Origin: Eledone cirrhosa
Taxonomy: Eukaryota; Mollusca; Cephalopoda; Octopoda; Eledonidae
Length of the DNA: 64,000 nucleotides
Reading direction: 5' to 3'
Assembly (NCBI GenBank): GCA_964016885.1
Contig: OZ024759.1
Location: forward strand, 28,399,649 to 28,463,648
Position numbers and translations under genes: made by a program. The stretch's first letter is position 1; every line of letters starts with the position of its first letter. Positions 1 through 9,006 of the stretch are shown here, one piece after another. A model generated the notes under the pieces. The model searched no databases, was not told the origin of the DNA, and saw only the letters and a list, made by a program, of their open reading frames with translations.

Positions 1-340
1 TTATGTTTACAATAAAAATAGACAAACAATTTAATGATAATATGAAATGAAATTATTATTATTTATTAATAATATTTTTATTGTTTTCACTGCATTAACT
101 TCTGAGTGTGACTTTGTTTTTCTCTTACTATTTTCAACTGTAAATGGAGGCTCAGAGGAAATTGGATTATTACTAACGTTTACTGGATTGTGGTGTTACT
201 TTATTGTTTTATGTTTCAATCAGTGGACATCAGTATAGCTTTCTATATACCTGGGATAAATGTAAAGAGTACCGTCTTTCATCTGCAGTACAATGGTGAT
301 GTCTTCTTATATTTACATTTACTTCTGCAATACTGTATAT

Positions 341-1600
341 TGTAGTCTTTTCATTATTTTAAATATTTCTATCATGTCACTCGTTTGATATATCTCCCCG
401 AAAGATGTAGTTATTCAGGGCTTTACATTGGAATAGTGTACTACTATTTAAATATTAGTCCTTTAAATATATATTTCTATATACCCTCTTAGATTTATCT
501 CCTCTAAATTTGCAATCCCTAAAGTTTAACATCTTTCTTCAGAAGATAGATTTCTTAATAATTCTGGTGTTTTCTGTTTTCTTCATTTCTGGATTCCTTC
601 AATAGCGTCTCCCCAAAACAATATTCTAGGTGGTATCACACACATATCATTGAACTAGTATTTTAGACCTCTCGGCAAAGGAATGTTTTATTATTCCTAT
701 CATCTGAATTCCTTTTTTTTTTCTTCAACATGTTTAGCCATCTTTAAAATCATGTTCATACATATTCACAATTCCTCGTGGAGGGGTATAAGAGACATGT
801 ATAAATATAGCTGCATATTACTACAAAATAACTTGAACCATATCGCGAAACATTTTGTAAAGTATCTCTGTAATTATTCTCATTTCGATTTTCTGTAGAA
901 TGTATTGACGTTTAAGATAGAGACAATTGCCCTTCTTCTAATAATCTCTTTGTCCATTCCATGTTTAGTCTCACAAAATATTGTTAATGCAAGATTTTGC
1001 TCTAATGTAATAAATGTTACTTTTAAAAGACCGAAGTTCTCGATTTTCTTCTTTCTCTTGTATATTGATATCTAAAGGATGACAAATGTATGCATTATGT
1101 GATAGGGAGGGAAAAAGCCACGACCTTCTTCTCTCGTTACAGAAGGCTAACTGACAACGTCTTTCGCAAGAGTGACTAGTACTGTACAGCAATGAACAAT
1201 ACTGCCTTTTATATACCGTGACAACTGGAAAGACGTGACAGATAAGGATACACTCTGCTCTCCTTATCAACATTGTCCGAGTCTGAGAACCTTTCCTCCC
1301 TGGTTAAGGAGTGAGATAAAATATTAGGGATCAATCTCTACTAATAATTTCATTAAATCATATTTAACCAGAGACTGTTATGTCGTGGTTGTTGCTATAT
1401 TTTATAGTCGTGGTTTCAATGTTTAACAGCGGTTGTATAATTAGCTTTATCTAATTATTATCAAAGAAAACAGATTTATATATTGTCGCCGTTGTACGTT
1501 AAAATCACATATATATTTATATACACACCAAGGATGGAGGGACGACGGAATTGAAAACTATTATTGCTGAGTACATCACGGCATGATCTAATCTAATACA
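341..1600. other. AT-rich body of the unit, no gene recognised
   Basis: This part of the unit (copy 1 coordinates; equivalent segments in all copies) contains no long frame and no RNA gene that I recognise. Within it TTATTATTCCTATCATCTGA (688-707), GGAGGGGTATAAGAG (780-794) and GAGACTGTTATGTCG (1371-1385) are also found unchanged in the strongly diverged edge copy, at 62741-62760, 62832-62846 and 63710-63724. A 71-codon ATG frame at 683-898 recurs in most units but is not retained in the edge copy. Confidence 0.75.
780..813 (+). promoter_or_regulatory. Candidate TATA-type core promoter motif
   Basis: GGAGGGGTATAAGAG, followed 9 bp later by TATAAATATAG, forms a short G-rich patch with a TATA-like core in otherwise AT-rich DNA. 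The first motif is unchanged in all array copies I checked and in the diverged edge unit at 62832-62846. TATA-like strings are common by chance at this base composition, so the support is the flanking G-rich block and its preservation in the edge copy. No coding sequence lies downstream; any product would be non-coding. Confidence 0.25.
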
Positions 1601-1820
1601 CACACACACTCTCTCCCGTATATATTTAATAATCAGCTATGACCATGAAGAAGGTCCCTGTAGATCATCTGGTTGTAGGATCTAATGAACCCGAAAGAAA
1701 GTGAAAATATATTTTATGAAAGCCCCAGAAGAATAAATGTAAACATTGACCCGATTCTAGTAGAAATAACAATGAGAAAGCCATGAACGCCAGCACATCT
1801 ATTTTGCTTGGAAATTGAAA
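1600..1820. other. Short (AC)n and unique segment before the inverted repeats
   Basis: A CA microsatellite of about 5-8 repeats (near 1600-1611 in copy 1) precedes CTCTCCCGTATATATTTAAT and about 180 bp without recognisable content. The same position in the diverged edge copy holds (AC)39 followed by CGTATATATTTAA, which confirms the homology. I see no gene here. Confidence 0.8.
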
Positions 1821-1863
1821 GTAGGTTTATAAATATTAATTTTTTTCTTATGTTCTTGTATCT

Positions 1864-1951
1864 GTTTCGTTGGCCTAATGGTAGGTGTTAGAGACTATGT
1901 AGACATTGATGTGGTGTTCAATCTCAGTCCGAATCTGTACTATATATTTTT
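1864..1951 (+). other. tRNA-like module M1
   Basis: TGGCCTAATGG (1871-1881) matches a Pol III A-box (TRGCNNAGYGG) with one or two changes. TGTTCAATCTC (1915-1925) is a weak B-box. TTTTT at 1947-1951 could end Pol III transcription. The A-box region resembles the D-arm of animal tRNA-Arg genes as I remember them. No complete cloverleaf can be drawn, so this is a tRNA-derived SINE head or relic, not a functional tRNA. Confidence 0.45.
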
Positions 1952-1977
1952 AAATTTAAATTTTTCTCTAGCAAAGT

Positions 1978-2073
1978 AAAAAAATGAAATTATAATCTAT
2001 AGACTTTGTCTGAGATCGAAACCCAGAGCAGGTTCTCCACCGTCTCTAATACCTACCATTAGGCCACGGAGAC
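1978..2073 (-). other. tRNA-like module M2
   Basis: Read on the minus strand, TGGCCTAATGG (2066-2056) is the A-box-like motif and GGGTTTCGATCTC (2024-2012) the B-box-like motif. CTGGG and CTCAG around TTTCGAT can pair as a 5 bp T-arm, the best tRNA-like fold of the four modules. A run of seven T follows (1984-1978). It converges with M1 and makes the right arm of IR1. Confidence 0.45.
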
Positions 2074-2138
2074 AGATATAAAAACAGTGTGAAAATTAAT
2101 ATTTATAAAGTTACTTTTTTATTTTTGTTTTATACTAT

Positions 2139-2228
2139 AAAAAAATATAATACGACACACTGCCAGTGATTGAACCCCGCACCTGGACCTCCACCGGCTC
2201 TTATACTTACCACTAGGCTAAAGGGACG
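2139..2228 (-). other. tRNA-like module M3
   Basis: On the minus strand TAGCCTAGTGG (2220-2210) agrees closely with the A-box consensus and GGGGTTCAATCAC (2178-2166) with the B-box GGTTCRANTCC. A seven-T run follows (2145-2139), shortened to four in copies 12 and 13. The T-stem no longer pairs properly. M3 and M4 diverge from the IR2 hairpin. Confidence 0.5.
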
Positions 2229-2534
2229 GTTACGGAAACTTACTGAAAATTGATATTTATAAACCTACTTTTTCATTACTAGAAAAAACCGGAAGTGGAG
2301 AAAATTGAAAAACATCTTCTTTTTCTTCCTCTGATTTTTTTTTATCCAAAATTTCGATTTAAGTCAGAGACGAGTTATCGTTCGTGGCAAAAATCAGAGG
2401 AAGAAAAAGAAAAAGTTTTTCAATTTTCTCCACTTCCGGTTTTTTCTAGTATAGGTAAGTAAATATTAATTTTCAATGCATTTTTCTAACCGTCCCTGTG
2501 GCCTAATGGTAAGTACTAGAGACGGTGGAGATCC
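2185..2534. repeat. Inverted repeat IR2 with long hairpin core
   Basis: The core arms at 2278-2339 and 2389-2450 are reverse complements at 60 of 62 positions by my alignment, around a 49 bp loop (2340-2388). The arms begin and end with ACTAGAAAAAACCGGAAGTG and its complement. Outside the core a weaker inverted repeat of about 85 bp per side continues into M3 and M4. Core coordinates in the other copies are 6794-6966, 11312-11484, 15830-16002, 20350-20522, 24868-25040, 29358-29530, 33863-34035, 38373-38545, 42863-43035, 47369-47541, 51871-52043 and 56383-56555, all 173 bp. A palindrome this long can extrude as a cruciform, or fold into a long hairpin if transcribed. It could be a foldback element or two SINEs joined head to head. 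Confidence 0.9.
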
Positions 2535-2564
2535 TGATTTAGGGTTCGATTTCCGTTAGGTTTT
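2492..2564 (+). other. tRNA-like module M4
   Basis: TGGCCTAATGG (2499-2509) is the A-box-like motif and GGGTTCGATTTCC (2542-2554) an almost consensus B-box with one extra T. TTTT at 2561-2564 follows at once. Spacing between the boxes is 32 bp, within the range of tRNA genes. Acceptor and T stems are decayed, so a functional tRNA is unlikely; a tRNA-derived SINE head is the better reading. Confidence 0.5.
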
Positions 2565-2604
2565 ATACTAATAACTGCGTATTTGTTGCTTTTATTAAGT
2601 AAGA

Positions 2605-3000
2605 TTTGAACTAATAATGCTGTACTTTGTAGTAATGTCCCATATTATATTCAACATATTTTAATTAAAATTTGTTTTTTTTTATAAAAGAAAGAACAAA
2701 AAACCTTATTGAAATTAAGAAATGAATTTTATTCAGTAAAGTTGTTTTTATTTTGTTTTCACTTCATTAACTGCTGAATACGTCTTTTGTTTTTGTTTTT
2801 GATTCTTTCTAACCATTGTTTACTGCAAATGGTGACTGCAACGAAGCTGGATTATTACCAAGTTTCACTGGATGATTGTATTATTTTGTTGTCAGTGGAC
2901 ATCTGGACATCTATCTAAATACCTGGAATAAACACAAGGTGTGTGTTTTACGTAACATTTCATTTTAATGTCTGATGTTCCTGTATATCACATTTAAAAT
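2605..3000 (+). repeat. Module B, diverged paralogue of module A
   Basis: Positions 2740-2990 align with module A of the same unit through TTTTCACTTCATTAACTGCTGA, TTTACTGCAAATGG, TGGATTATTACCAAG and CAGTGGACATC. Just upstream, ATTTGAACTAATAATG..GTACTTTGTAGTAATGTC (2606-2644) aligns with 4038-4080 in the tail before the next module A, so the old duplication covers more than the module itself. Module B contains stop codons in the module A frame. The unit is therefore partly an ancient internal duplication. Confidence 0.75.
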
Positions 3001-3340
3001 GTAACCAATAAACAAGAGAGGGAGGCGACATCAAAATAAACCACACAGACGAGGTACGAATAATCTAAAATTAATTTTAACAAACTATAAACGATGTTTA
3101 AAGAGAGACAAACATTAAAAAAGGATTTCAAACAAACACGTAAACACAATTACAGCCATAATCTAATATGTGAAGATCAACATTTTTCACGATCGAAATA
3201 AAACTAAATATGTAAAGTTTAGTGGCCCCTGATTTACTTGCTTTTAATTTCATTTTGATAATCTGTATTCTGTAGACATATATTTATGATTTTAATGATG
3301 AAATTTCCTCTTGTCTTTAAAAGATTATTACTTATAAAAA
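3001..3340. other. AT-rich segment after module B, no gene recognised
   Basis: No frame, RNA gene or known repeat is recognisable. The right half (3240-3330) has a diverged counterpart in the edge copy at about 61,930-62,043, which ends there in a SINE fragment instead of the possible hAT relic. Confidence 0.7.
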
Positions 3341-3378
3341 TTATAATAGTCACCTCTTCATTCGAGGTAGCTTACCCA

Positions 3379-3480
3379 CAGGGGTTCCTCAACTGGGCGA
3401 TTTCAACTGTTGGGTGGGCGATGAGCAGCTGAACAGAAAATTGAGGGCCATTGGAAACTTTGGTGGCCGATATAGAATTT
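3379..3480 (+). mobile_element. Possible hAT-type transposon end fragment
   Basis: CAGGGGTTCCTCAAC (3379-3393) resembles the start of many animal hAT terminal inverted repeats (CAGNGGTTCTCAAC), and the following GGCC-rich stretch has a similar flavour. I found no matching inverted end and no target-site duplication in the unit. It is present in all complete units (copy 2 reads ACAGAGG) and is not recognisable in the edge copy. Chance resemblance is quite possible. Confidence 0.25.
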
Positions 3481-3780
3481 TGAGATTTAAGAAGGTATGC
3501 TACCCGAAAACCTATTCAAGGAATATATGCAAAGAACCTGAATAAAAATCAGGAAGCTAATTGGGAAAATTAAACCAGGAACAAACATTTACGAAACATA
3601 TTTGGTATACTTTGGAATATTTACTATACAGGTGGCTGGTGGAATATTTTTCAAATGTTCTGGAGACAAGCCTCTTAGCTATATATCATAGTTCTTCAAT
3701 CCTTCATCTTCCACAGTTGGTGAAGTATTTCGATTTGATATGACGATCGCAGAGTTAGATTTAGGACGTGGTGGCGTTCA
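3481..3780. other. Unit segment with a 60-codon TTG frame, not called as a gene
   Basis: An open frame of 60 codons (3561-3743) recurs in all 13 complete units with almost no change. It begins at TTG, not ATG, has no domain that I recognise, and is conserved only as much as the surrounding DNA. The segment is missing from the diverged edge copy. Confidence 0.7.
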
Positions 3781-4340
3781 TGGCTTTCTTAGTGTTGTTA
3801 CTAGAAAGGGTCGACTCTGTCTTTCACACTTCAGGTTTTTTCATGAATTAAATATCCATTTTCTTTCTGATCGGTCTAACAATGATTTGAACCTACAATG
3901 ACTCCGTCTGTAATAATGTTCTCTTATTTGAAATATGCCATACCTAATTCCCGTGTCTGTGTGTGTGAAAAATATTCCAACTTAGAGCGACGTGCCCGTA
4001 AATTGTTTAGCCTGATTCCTATATATAGATAATGTGTAATATCTGAACCTTCATGGAGGGTCTTTGCCGTAATTTCCCGTAACTCCGACTAGAAATCATT
4101 ATGTAGTTTATTCGTCCGTTAAAAATAATGATTAAAACAATTCTATATCCACAGTTATATACACCTCTTCATCACATATTATATTATTTCCACCAATAAC
4201 TACATTATATCCTTAAATATGACACCAACACATATAATTTGTAAATAAAAGATAAAATATTAAAACCTCAATTTTTAAATAATTTTACCCCACTTTTGTG
4301 TTCTCAGTGTTTAGATTAACCCATAATTTTATGATTTTGG
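3781..4340. repeat. Unit tail, homologous to the start of the edge region
   Basis: Blocks such as ACTAGAAAGGGTCGAC, GATTTGAACCTACA, TGTCTGTGTGTGT and TTTGAACCT recur in order in the edge copy at 60,770-61,070. GATTTGAACC is the complement of a Pol III B-box (GGTTCAAATC), so part of the tail may come from another tRNA-derived element, but I found no matching A-box. No gene is seen. Confidence 0.7.
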
Positions 4341-4354
4341 AGCATATAACTTAT

Positions 4355-4427
4355 AGTACCAGTCATGTACTGGGATCAATTTAACGGATTGGTTCCTCCC
4401 CGCAAATTACTTGACTTTTGCCTAAGT
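4355..4427 (+). mobile_element. SINE fragment (cephalopod-type body)
   Basis: AGTACCAGTCATGTACTGGG, ATCAATTTAACGGATTGG and CTTTTGCCTAAG follow the order of a SINE body that I recognise from octopus and other cephalopod sequence (consensus near AGTACCAGTTGTGTACTGGG, then GTCGAT..AATCGACT). The tRNA-like head is missing. The same fragment sits at the same place in every complete unit and in diverged form in the edge copy (61278-61344), so it was inserted before the units amplified. Confidence 0.7.
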
Positions 4428-4439
4428 AAGACATACTCA

Positions 4440-4486
4440 CAGAATGTATCGATGTATATGTATGAATGTATATATATTAGTATATT
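4440..4486. repeat. (TA)n-containing unit end
   Basis: TGTATATGTATGAATG followed by a short TA run of variable length closes each unit. The run is longest in copies 7-9 (near 31543, 36051 and 40559). In the edge copy this site holds (AT)15 and a SINE insertion. Confidence 0.85.
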
Positions 4487-7400
4487 TTATGTTTACAATA
4501 AAAATAGACAAACAATTTAATGATAATATGAAATGAAATTATTATTATTTATTAATAATATTTTTATTGTTTTCACTGCATTAACTTCTGAGTGTGACTT
4601 TGTTTTTCTTACTATTTTCTACTGTAAATGGCGGCTTAATTGGATTATTACTAAGGTTTACTGGATTGTGGTGTTTCTTTATTGTTTTATATTTCAATCA
4701 GTGGACATCGGGATAGCTTTCTATATACCTGGGATAAATGTAAAGAGTACTGATTTTCATCTGCAGTTCAATGGTGATGTCTTCTTATATTTTCATTTAC
4801 TTCTGCAATACTGTATATTGTAGTCTTTTCATTATTTTAAATATTTCTATCATGTCACTCGTTTGATATATCTCCCCGAAAGATATAGTTATTCAGAGCT
4901 TTACATTTGAATAGTGTACTACTATTTAAATATTAGTCCTTTAAATATATATTTCTCTCACGTCCCCCCCCCCCCCACCCCCTTAGATTTATCTCCTCTA
5001 AATTTGCAATCCCTAAAGTTTAACATCTTTCTTCAGAAGACGATTTCTTAATAATTCTGGTGTTTTCTGTTTTGTTCTTTTCTGGATTCCTTCAATAGGT
5101 TCTCCGTATTTTCTGAAGTCGTCTGACCATGCCCCAAAACAATATTCTAGGTTGTATCACACATATCATTCAACTAGTGTTTTAGACCTCTCGACATTTA
5201 GCTAGGCAAAGGAATGTTTTATTATTCCTATCATCTGAATTCCTTTTTTTTTCTTCAACATGTTTAGCCATCTTTAAAATCATATTCATACATATTCATA
5301 ATTCCTCGTGGAGGGGTATAAGAGACACGTATAAATATAGCTGCATATTACTACAAAATAACTTGAACCATATCGCGAAACATTTTGTAAAGTATCTCTG
5401 TAATTATTCTCGTTTCGATTTTCTGTAGAATGTATTGACGTTTAAGATAGAGACAATTGCCCTTCTTCTAATAATCTCTTTGTCCATTCCATGTTTAGTC
5501 TCACAAAATATTGTTAATGCAAGATTTTGCTCTAATGTAATAAATGTTACTTTTAAAAGACCGAAGTTCTCAATTTTCTTCTTTCTCTTGTATATTGATA
5601 TCTAAAGGATGACAAATGTATGCATTATGTGATAGGGAGGGAAAAAGCCACGACCTTCTTCTCTCGTTACAGAAGGCTAACTGACAACGTCTTTCGCAGG
5701 AGTGACTAGTACTACTGCCTTTTATATACCGTGACAACTGGAAAGACGTGACAAATAAGGATACACTCTGCTCTCCTTATCAACATTGTCCGAGTCTGAG
5801 GACCTTTCCTCCCTGGTTAAGGAGTGAGATAAAATATTAGGGATCAATCTCTAGCAATAATTTCATTAAATCATATTTAACCAGAGACTGTTATGTCGTG
5901 GTTGTTGCTATATTTTATAGTCGTGGTTTCAATGTTTAACAGCGGTTGTATAATTAGCTTTATCTAATTATTATCAAACAAAACAGATTTATATATTGTC
6001 GCCGTTGTACGTTAAAATCACATATATATTTATATACACACCAAGGATGGAGGGACGACGGAATTGAAAACCATTATTGCTGAGTACATCACGGCAAGAT
6101 CTAATCTAATACACACACACACACACTCTCCCGTATATATTTAATAATCAGCTATGACCATGAAGAAGGTCCCTGTAGATCATCTGGTTGTAGGATCTAA
6201 TGAACCCGAAAGAAAGTGAAAATATATTTTATGAAAGCCCCAGAAGAATAAATGTAAACATTGACCCGATTCTAGTAGAAATAACAATGAGAAAGCCATG
6301 AACGCCAGCACATCTATTTTGCTTGGAAATTGAAAGTAGGTTTATAAATATTAATTTTTTTCTTATGTTCTTGTATCTGTTTCGTTGGCCTAATGGTAGG
6401 TGTTAGAGACTATGTAGACACTGATGTGGTGTTCAATCTCAGTCCGAATCTGTACTATATATTTTATAATTTAAATTTTTCTCTAGCAATGTAAAAAAAT
6501 GAAATTATTATCTATAGACTTTGACTGAGATCTAAACCCAGAGCAGGTTCTCCACCGTCTCTAATACCTACCATTAGGCCACGGAGACAGATATAAAAAC
6601 AGTGTGAAAATTAATATTTATAAAGTTACTTTTTTATTTTTGTTTTATACTATAAAAAAATATAATACGACACACTGCCAGTGATTGAACCCCGCACCTG
6701 GACCTCCACCGGCTCTTATACTTACCGCCTAGGCTAAAGGGACGGTTACGGAAACTTACTGAAAATTGATATTTATAAACCTACTTTTTCATTACTAGAA
6801 AAAACCGGAAGTGGAGAAAATTGAAAAACATCTTCTTTTTCTTCCTCTGATTTTTTTTTATCCAAAATTTCGATTTAAGTCAGAGACGAGTTATCGTTCG
6901 TGGCAAAAATCAGAGGAAGAAAAAGAAAAAGTTTTTCAATTTTCTCCACTTCCGGTTTTTTCTAGTATAGGTAAGTAAATATTAATTTTCAATGCATTTT
7001 TCTAACCGTCCCTGTGGCCTAATGGTAAGTACTAGAGACGGTGGAGATCCTGATTTAGGGTTCGATTTCCGTTAGGTTTTATACTAATAACTGCGTATTT
7101 GTTGCTTTTATTAAGTAAGATTTGAACTAATAATGCTGTACTTTGTAGTAATGTCCCATATTATATTCAACATATTTTAATTAAAATTTGTTTTTTTTTA
7201 TAAAAGAAAGAACAAAAAACCTTATTGAAATTAAGAAATGAATTTTATTCAGTAAAGTTGTTTTTATTTTGTTTTCACTTCATTAACTGCTGAATACGTC
7301 TTTTGTTTTTGTTTTTGATTCTTTCTAACCATTGTTTACTGCAAATGGTGACTGCAACGAAGCTGGATTATTACCAAGTTTCACTGGATGATTGTATTAT

Positions 7401-9006
7401 TTTGTTGTCAGTGGACATCTGGACATCTATCTAAATACCTGGAATAAACACAAGGTGTGTGTTTTACGTAACATTTCATTTTAATGTCTGATGTTCCTGT
7501 ATATCACATTTAAAATGTAACCAATAAACAAGAGAGGGAGGCGACATCAAAATAAACCACACAGACGAGGTACGAATAATCTAAAATTAATTTTAACAAA
7601 CTATAAACGATGTTTAAAGAGAGACAAACATTAAAAAAGGATTTCAAACAAACACGTAAACACAATTACAGCCATAATCTAATATGTGAAGATCAACATT
7701 TTTCACGATCGAAATAAAACTAAATATGTAAAGTTTAGTGGCCCCTGATTTACTTGCTTTTAATTTCATTTTGATAATCTGTATTCTGTAGACATATATT
7801 TATGATTTTAATGATGAAATTTCCTCTTGTCTTTAAAAGATTATTACTTATAAAAATTATAATAGTCACCTCCTCATTCGAGGTAGCTTACCCACAGAGG
7901 TTCCTCAACTGGGCGATTTCAACTGTTGGGTGGGCGATGAGCAGCTGAACAGAAAATTGAGGGCCATTGGAAACTTTGGTGGCCGATATAGAATTTTGAG
8001 ATTTAAGAAGGTATGCTACCCGAAAACCTATTCAAGGAATATATGCAAAGAACCTGAATAAAAATCAGGAAGCTAATTGGGAAAATTAAACCAGGAACAA
8101 ACATTTACGAAACATATTTGGTATACTTTGGAATATTTACTATACAGGTGGCTGGTGGAATATTTTTCAAATGTTCTGGAGACAAGCCTCTTAGCTATAT
8201 ATCATAGTTCTTCAATCCTTCATCTTCCACAGTTGGTGAAGTATTTCGATTTGATATGACGATCGCAGAGTTAGATTTAGGACGTGGTGGCGTTCATGGC
8301 TTTCTTAGTGTTGTTACTAGAAAGGGTCGACTCTGTCTTTCACACTTCAGGTTTTTTCATGAATTAAATATCCATTTTCTTTCTGATCGGTCTAACAATG
8401 ATTTGAACCTACAATGACTCCGTCTGTAATAATGTTCTCTTATTTGAAATATGCCATACCTAACTCCCGTGTCTGTGTGTGTGAAAAATATTCCAACTTA
8501 GAGCGACGTGCCCGTAAATTGTTTAGCCTGATTCCTATATATAGATAATGTGTAATATTTGAACCTTCATGGAGGGTCTTTGCCGTAATTTCCCGTAACT
8601 CCGACTAGAAGTCATTATGTAGTTTTTTCGTCCGTTAAAAATAATGATTAAAACAATTCTATATCCACAGTTCTATACACCTCTTCATCACATATTATAT
8701 TATTTCCACCAATAACTACATTATATCCTTAAATATGACACCAAGACATATAATTTGTAAATAAAAGATAAAATATTAAAACCTCAATTTTTAAATAATT
8801 TTACCCCACTTTTGTGTTCTCAGTGTTTAGATTAACCCATAATTTTATGATTTTGGAGCATATAACTTATAGTACCAGTCATGTACTGGGATCAATTTAA
8901 CGGATTGGTTCCTCCCCGCAAATTACTTGACTTTTGCCTAAGTAAGACATACTCACAGAATGTATCGTTGTATATGTATGAATGTATATATATATATTAG
9001 TATATT
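4487..9006 (+). repeat. Array unit, copy 2 (family A)
   Basis: The poly-C tract near 4964 is 13 long and is followed by A and five C. IR1 is at 6336-6629 and the IR2 core at 6794-6966. Private variants inside IR1 include GCAATGTAAA near 6487 and GATCTAAACCC near 6530, where the other units have GCAAAGTAAA and GATCGAAACCC. The A-box-like segment of the third tRNA-like module reads TTACCGCCTAGG near 6723 because of a small change. Confidence 0.95.
4533..4830 (+). repeat. Module A of the unit (example from copy 2)
   Basis: An AT-rich segment of about 300 bp that opens every unit (1-340 in copy 1; the frame starts at 9053, 13571, 18089, 22609, 27127, 31617, 36125, 40633, 45123, 49623, 54132 and 58644). 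It aligns with module B later in the same unit through shared blocks such as TTTTCACT.CATTAACT.CTGA, TACTG.AAATGG, TGGATTATTAC and CAGTGGACATC. It carries an ATG frame of 92-108 codons with a hydrophobic start. Module B has stop codons in that frame, copy 1 is frameshifted, and differences between copies are often amino-acid changing, so I treat it as non-coding repeat DNA. Confidence 0.85.

Larger units (their letters stand above)
1821..2114. repeat. Inverted repeat IR1 (convergent tRNA-like modules M1 and M2)
   Basis: The left arm begins GTAGGTTTATAAATATTAAT (1821) and the right arm ends with the near-complement ATTAATATTTATAAAGTTAC (2114). Inside each arm, in mirror orientation, lies TGGCCTAATGGTAGGT.TTAG. 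The centre holds AAATTTAAATTT, itself self-complementary, which is missing from copies 7, 10 and 14 (14 bp deletion). Copies lie at 6336-6629, 10855-11148, 15373-15666, 19893-20186, 24411-24704, 28916-29195, 33407-33700, 37917-38210, 42421-42700, 46913-47206, 51415-51708 and 55927-56220, with a truncated copy from 60438. A transcript crossing it could fold back on itself. Confidence 0.85.
1..4486 (+). repeat. Array unit, copy 1 (atypical 5' third)
   Basis: This unit differs from all others in its first ~1.3 kb and resembles copy 2 after that. It has no poly-C tract near 480. It lacks about 32 bp after position 606 and about 13 bp near 673 that the other units share. It has extra bases around 151-160 and about 17 extra bases around 1184-1200. 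At 151-160 the extra bases resemble module B and the diverged edge copy, so they look ancestral. IR1 is at 1821-2114 and the IR2 core at 2278-2450. Confidence 0.95.

Noticed and set aside
683..898. 71-codon ATG frame recurring in most units
   Set aside because: It is not kept in the diverged edge copy and copy 2 does not give an equivalent frame; conservation follows the repeat, not the protein.
971..1273. 100-codon minus-strand frame in copy 1
   Set aside because: Found only in copy 1, where extra bases near 1184-1200 keep it open; absent from the homologous region of other units.
2492..2564. Functional tRNA gene
   Set aside because: A- and B-box-like motifs are present but acceptor and T stems do not pair; the module is mirrored by three related relics in the same unit.
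3379..3480. Complete hAT transposon
   Set aside because: Only one terminus-like motif is visible; there is no matching inverted end, target-site duplication or transposase frame.
3561..3743. 60-codon frame present in all 13 complete units
   Set aside because: It starts at TTG, has no recognisable domain, and is no better conserved than the DNA around it.
4533..4823. Recurrent 92-108 codon ATG frame with a hydrophobic, signal-peptide-like start
   Set aside because: Copy 1 is frameshifted, copy 7 has a 12 bp deletion, family B reads into a different C-terminus, and the paralogous module B has stops in the same frame. Changes between copies often alter residues. AT-rich DNA readily gives hydrophobic frames.
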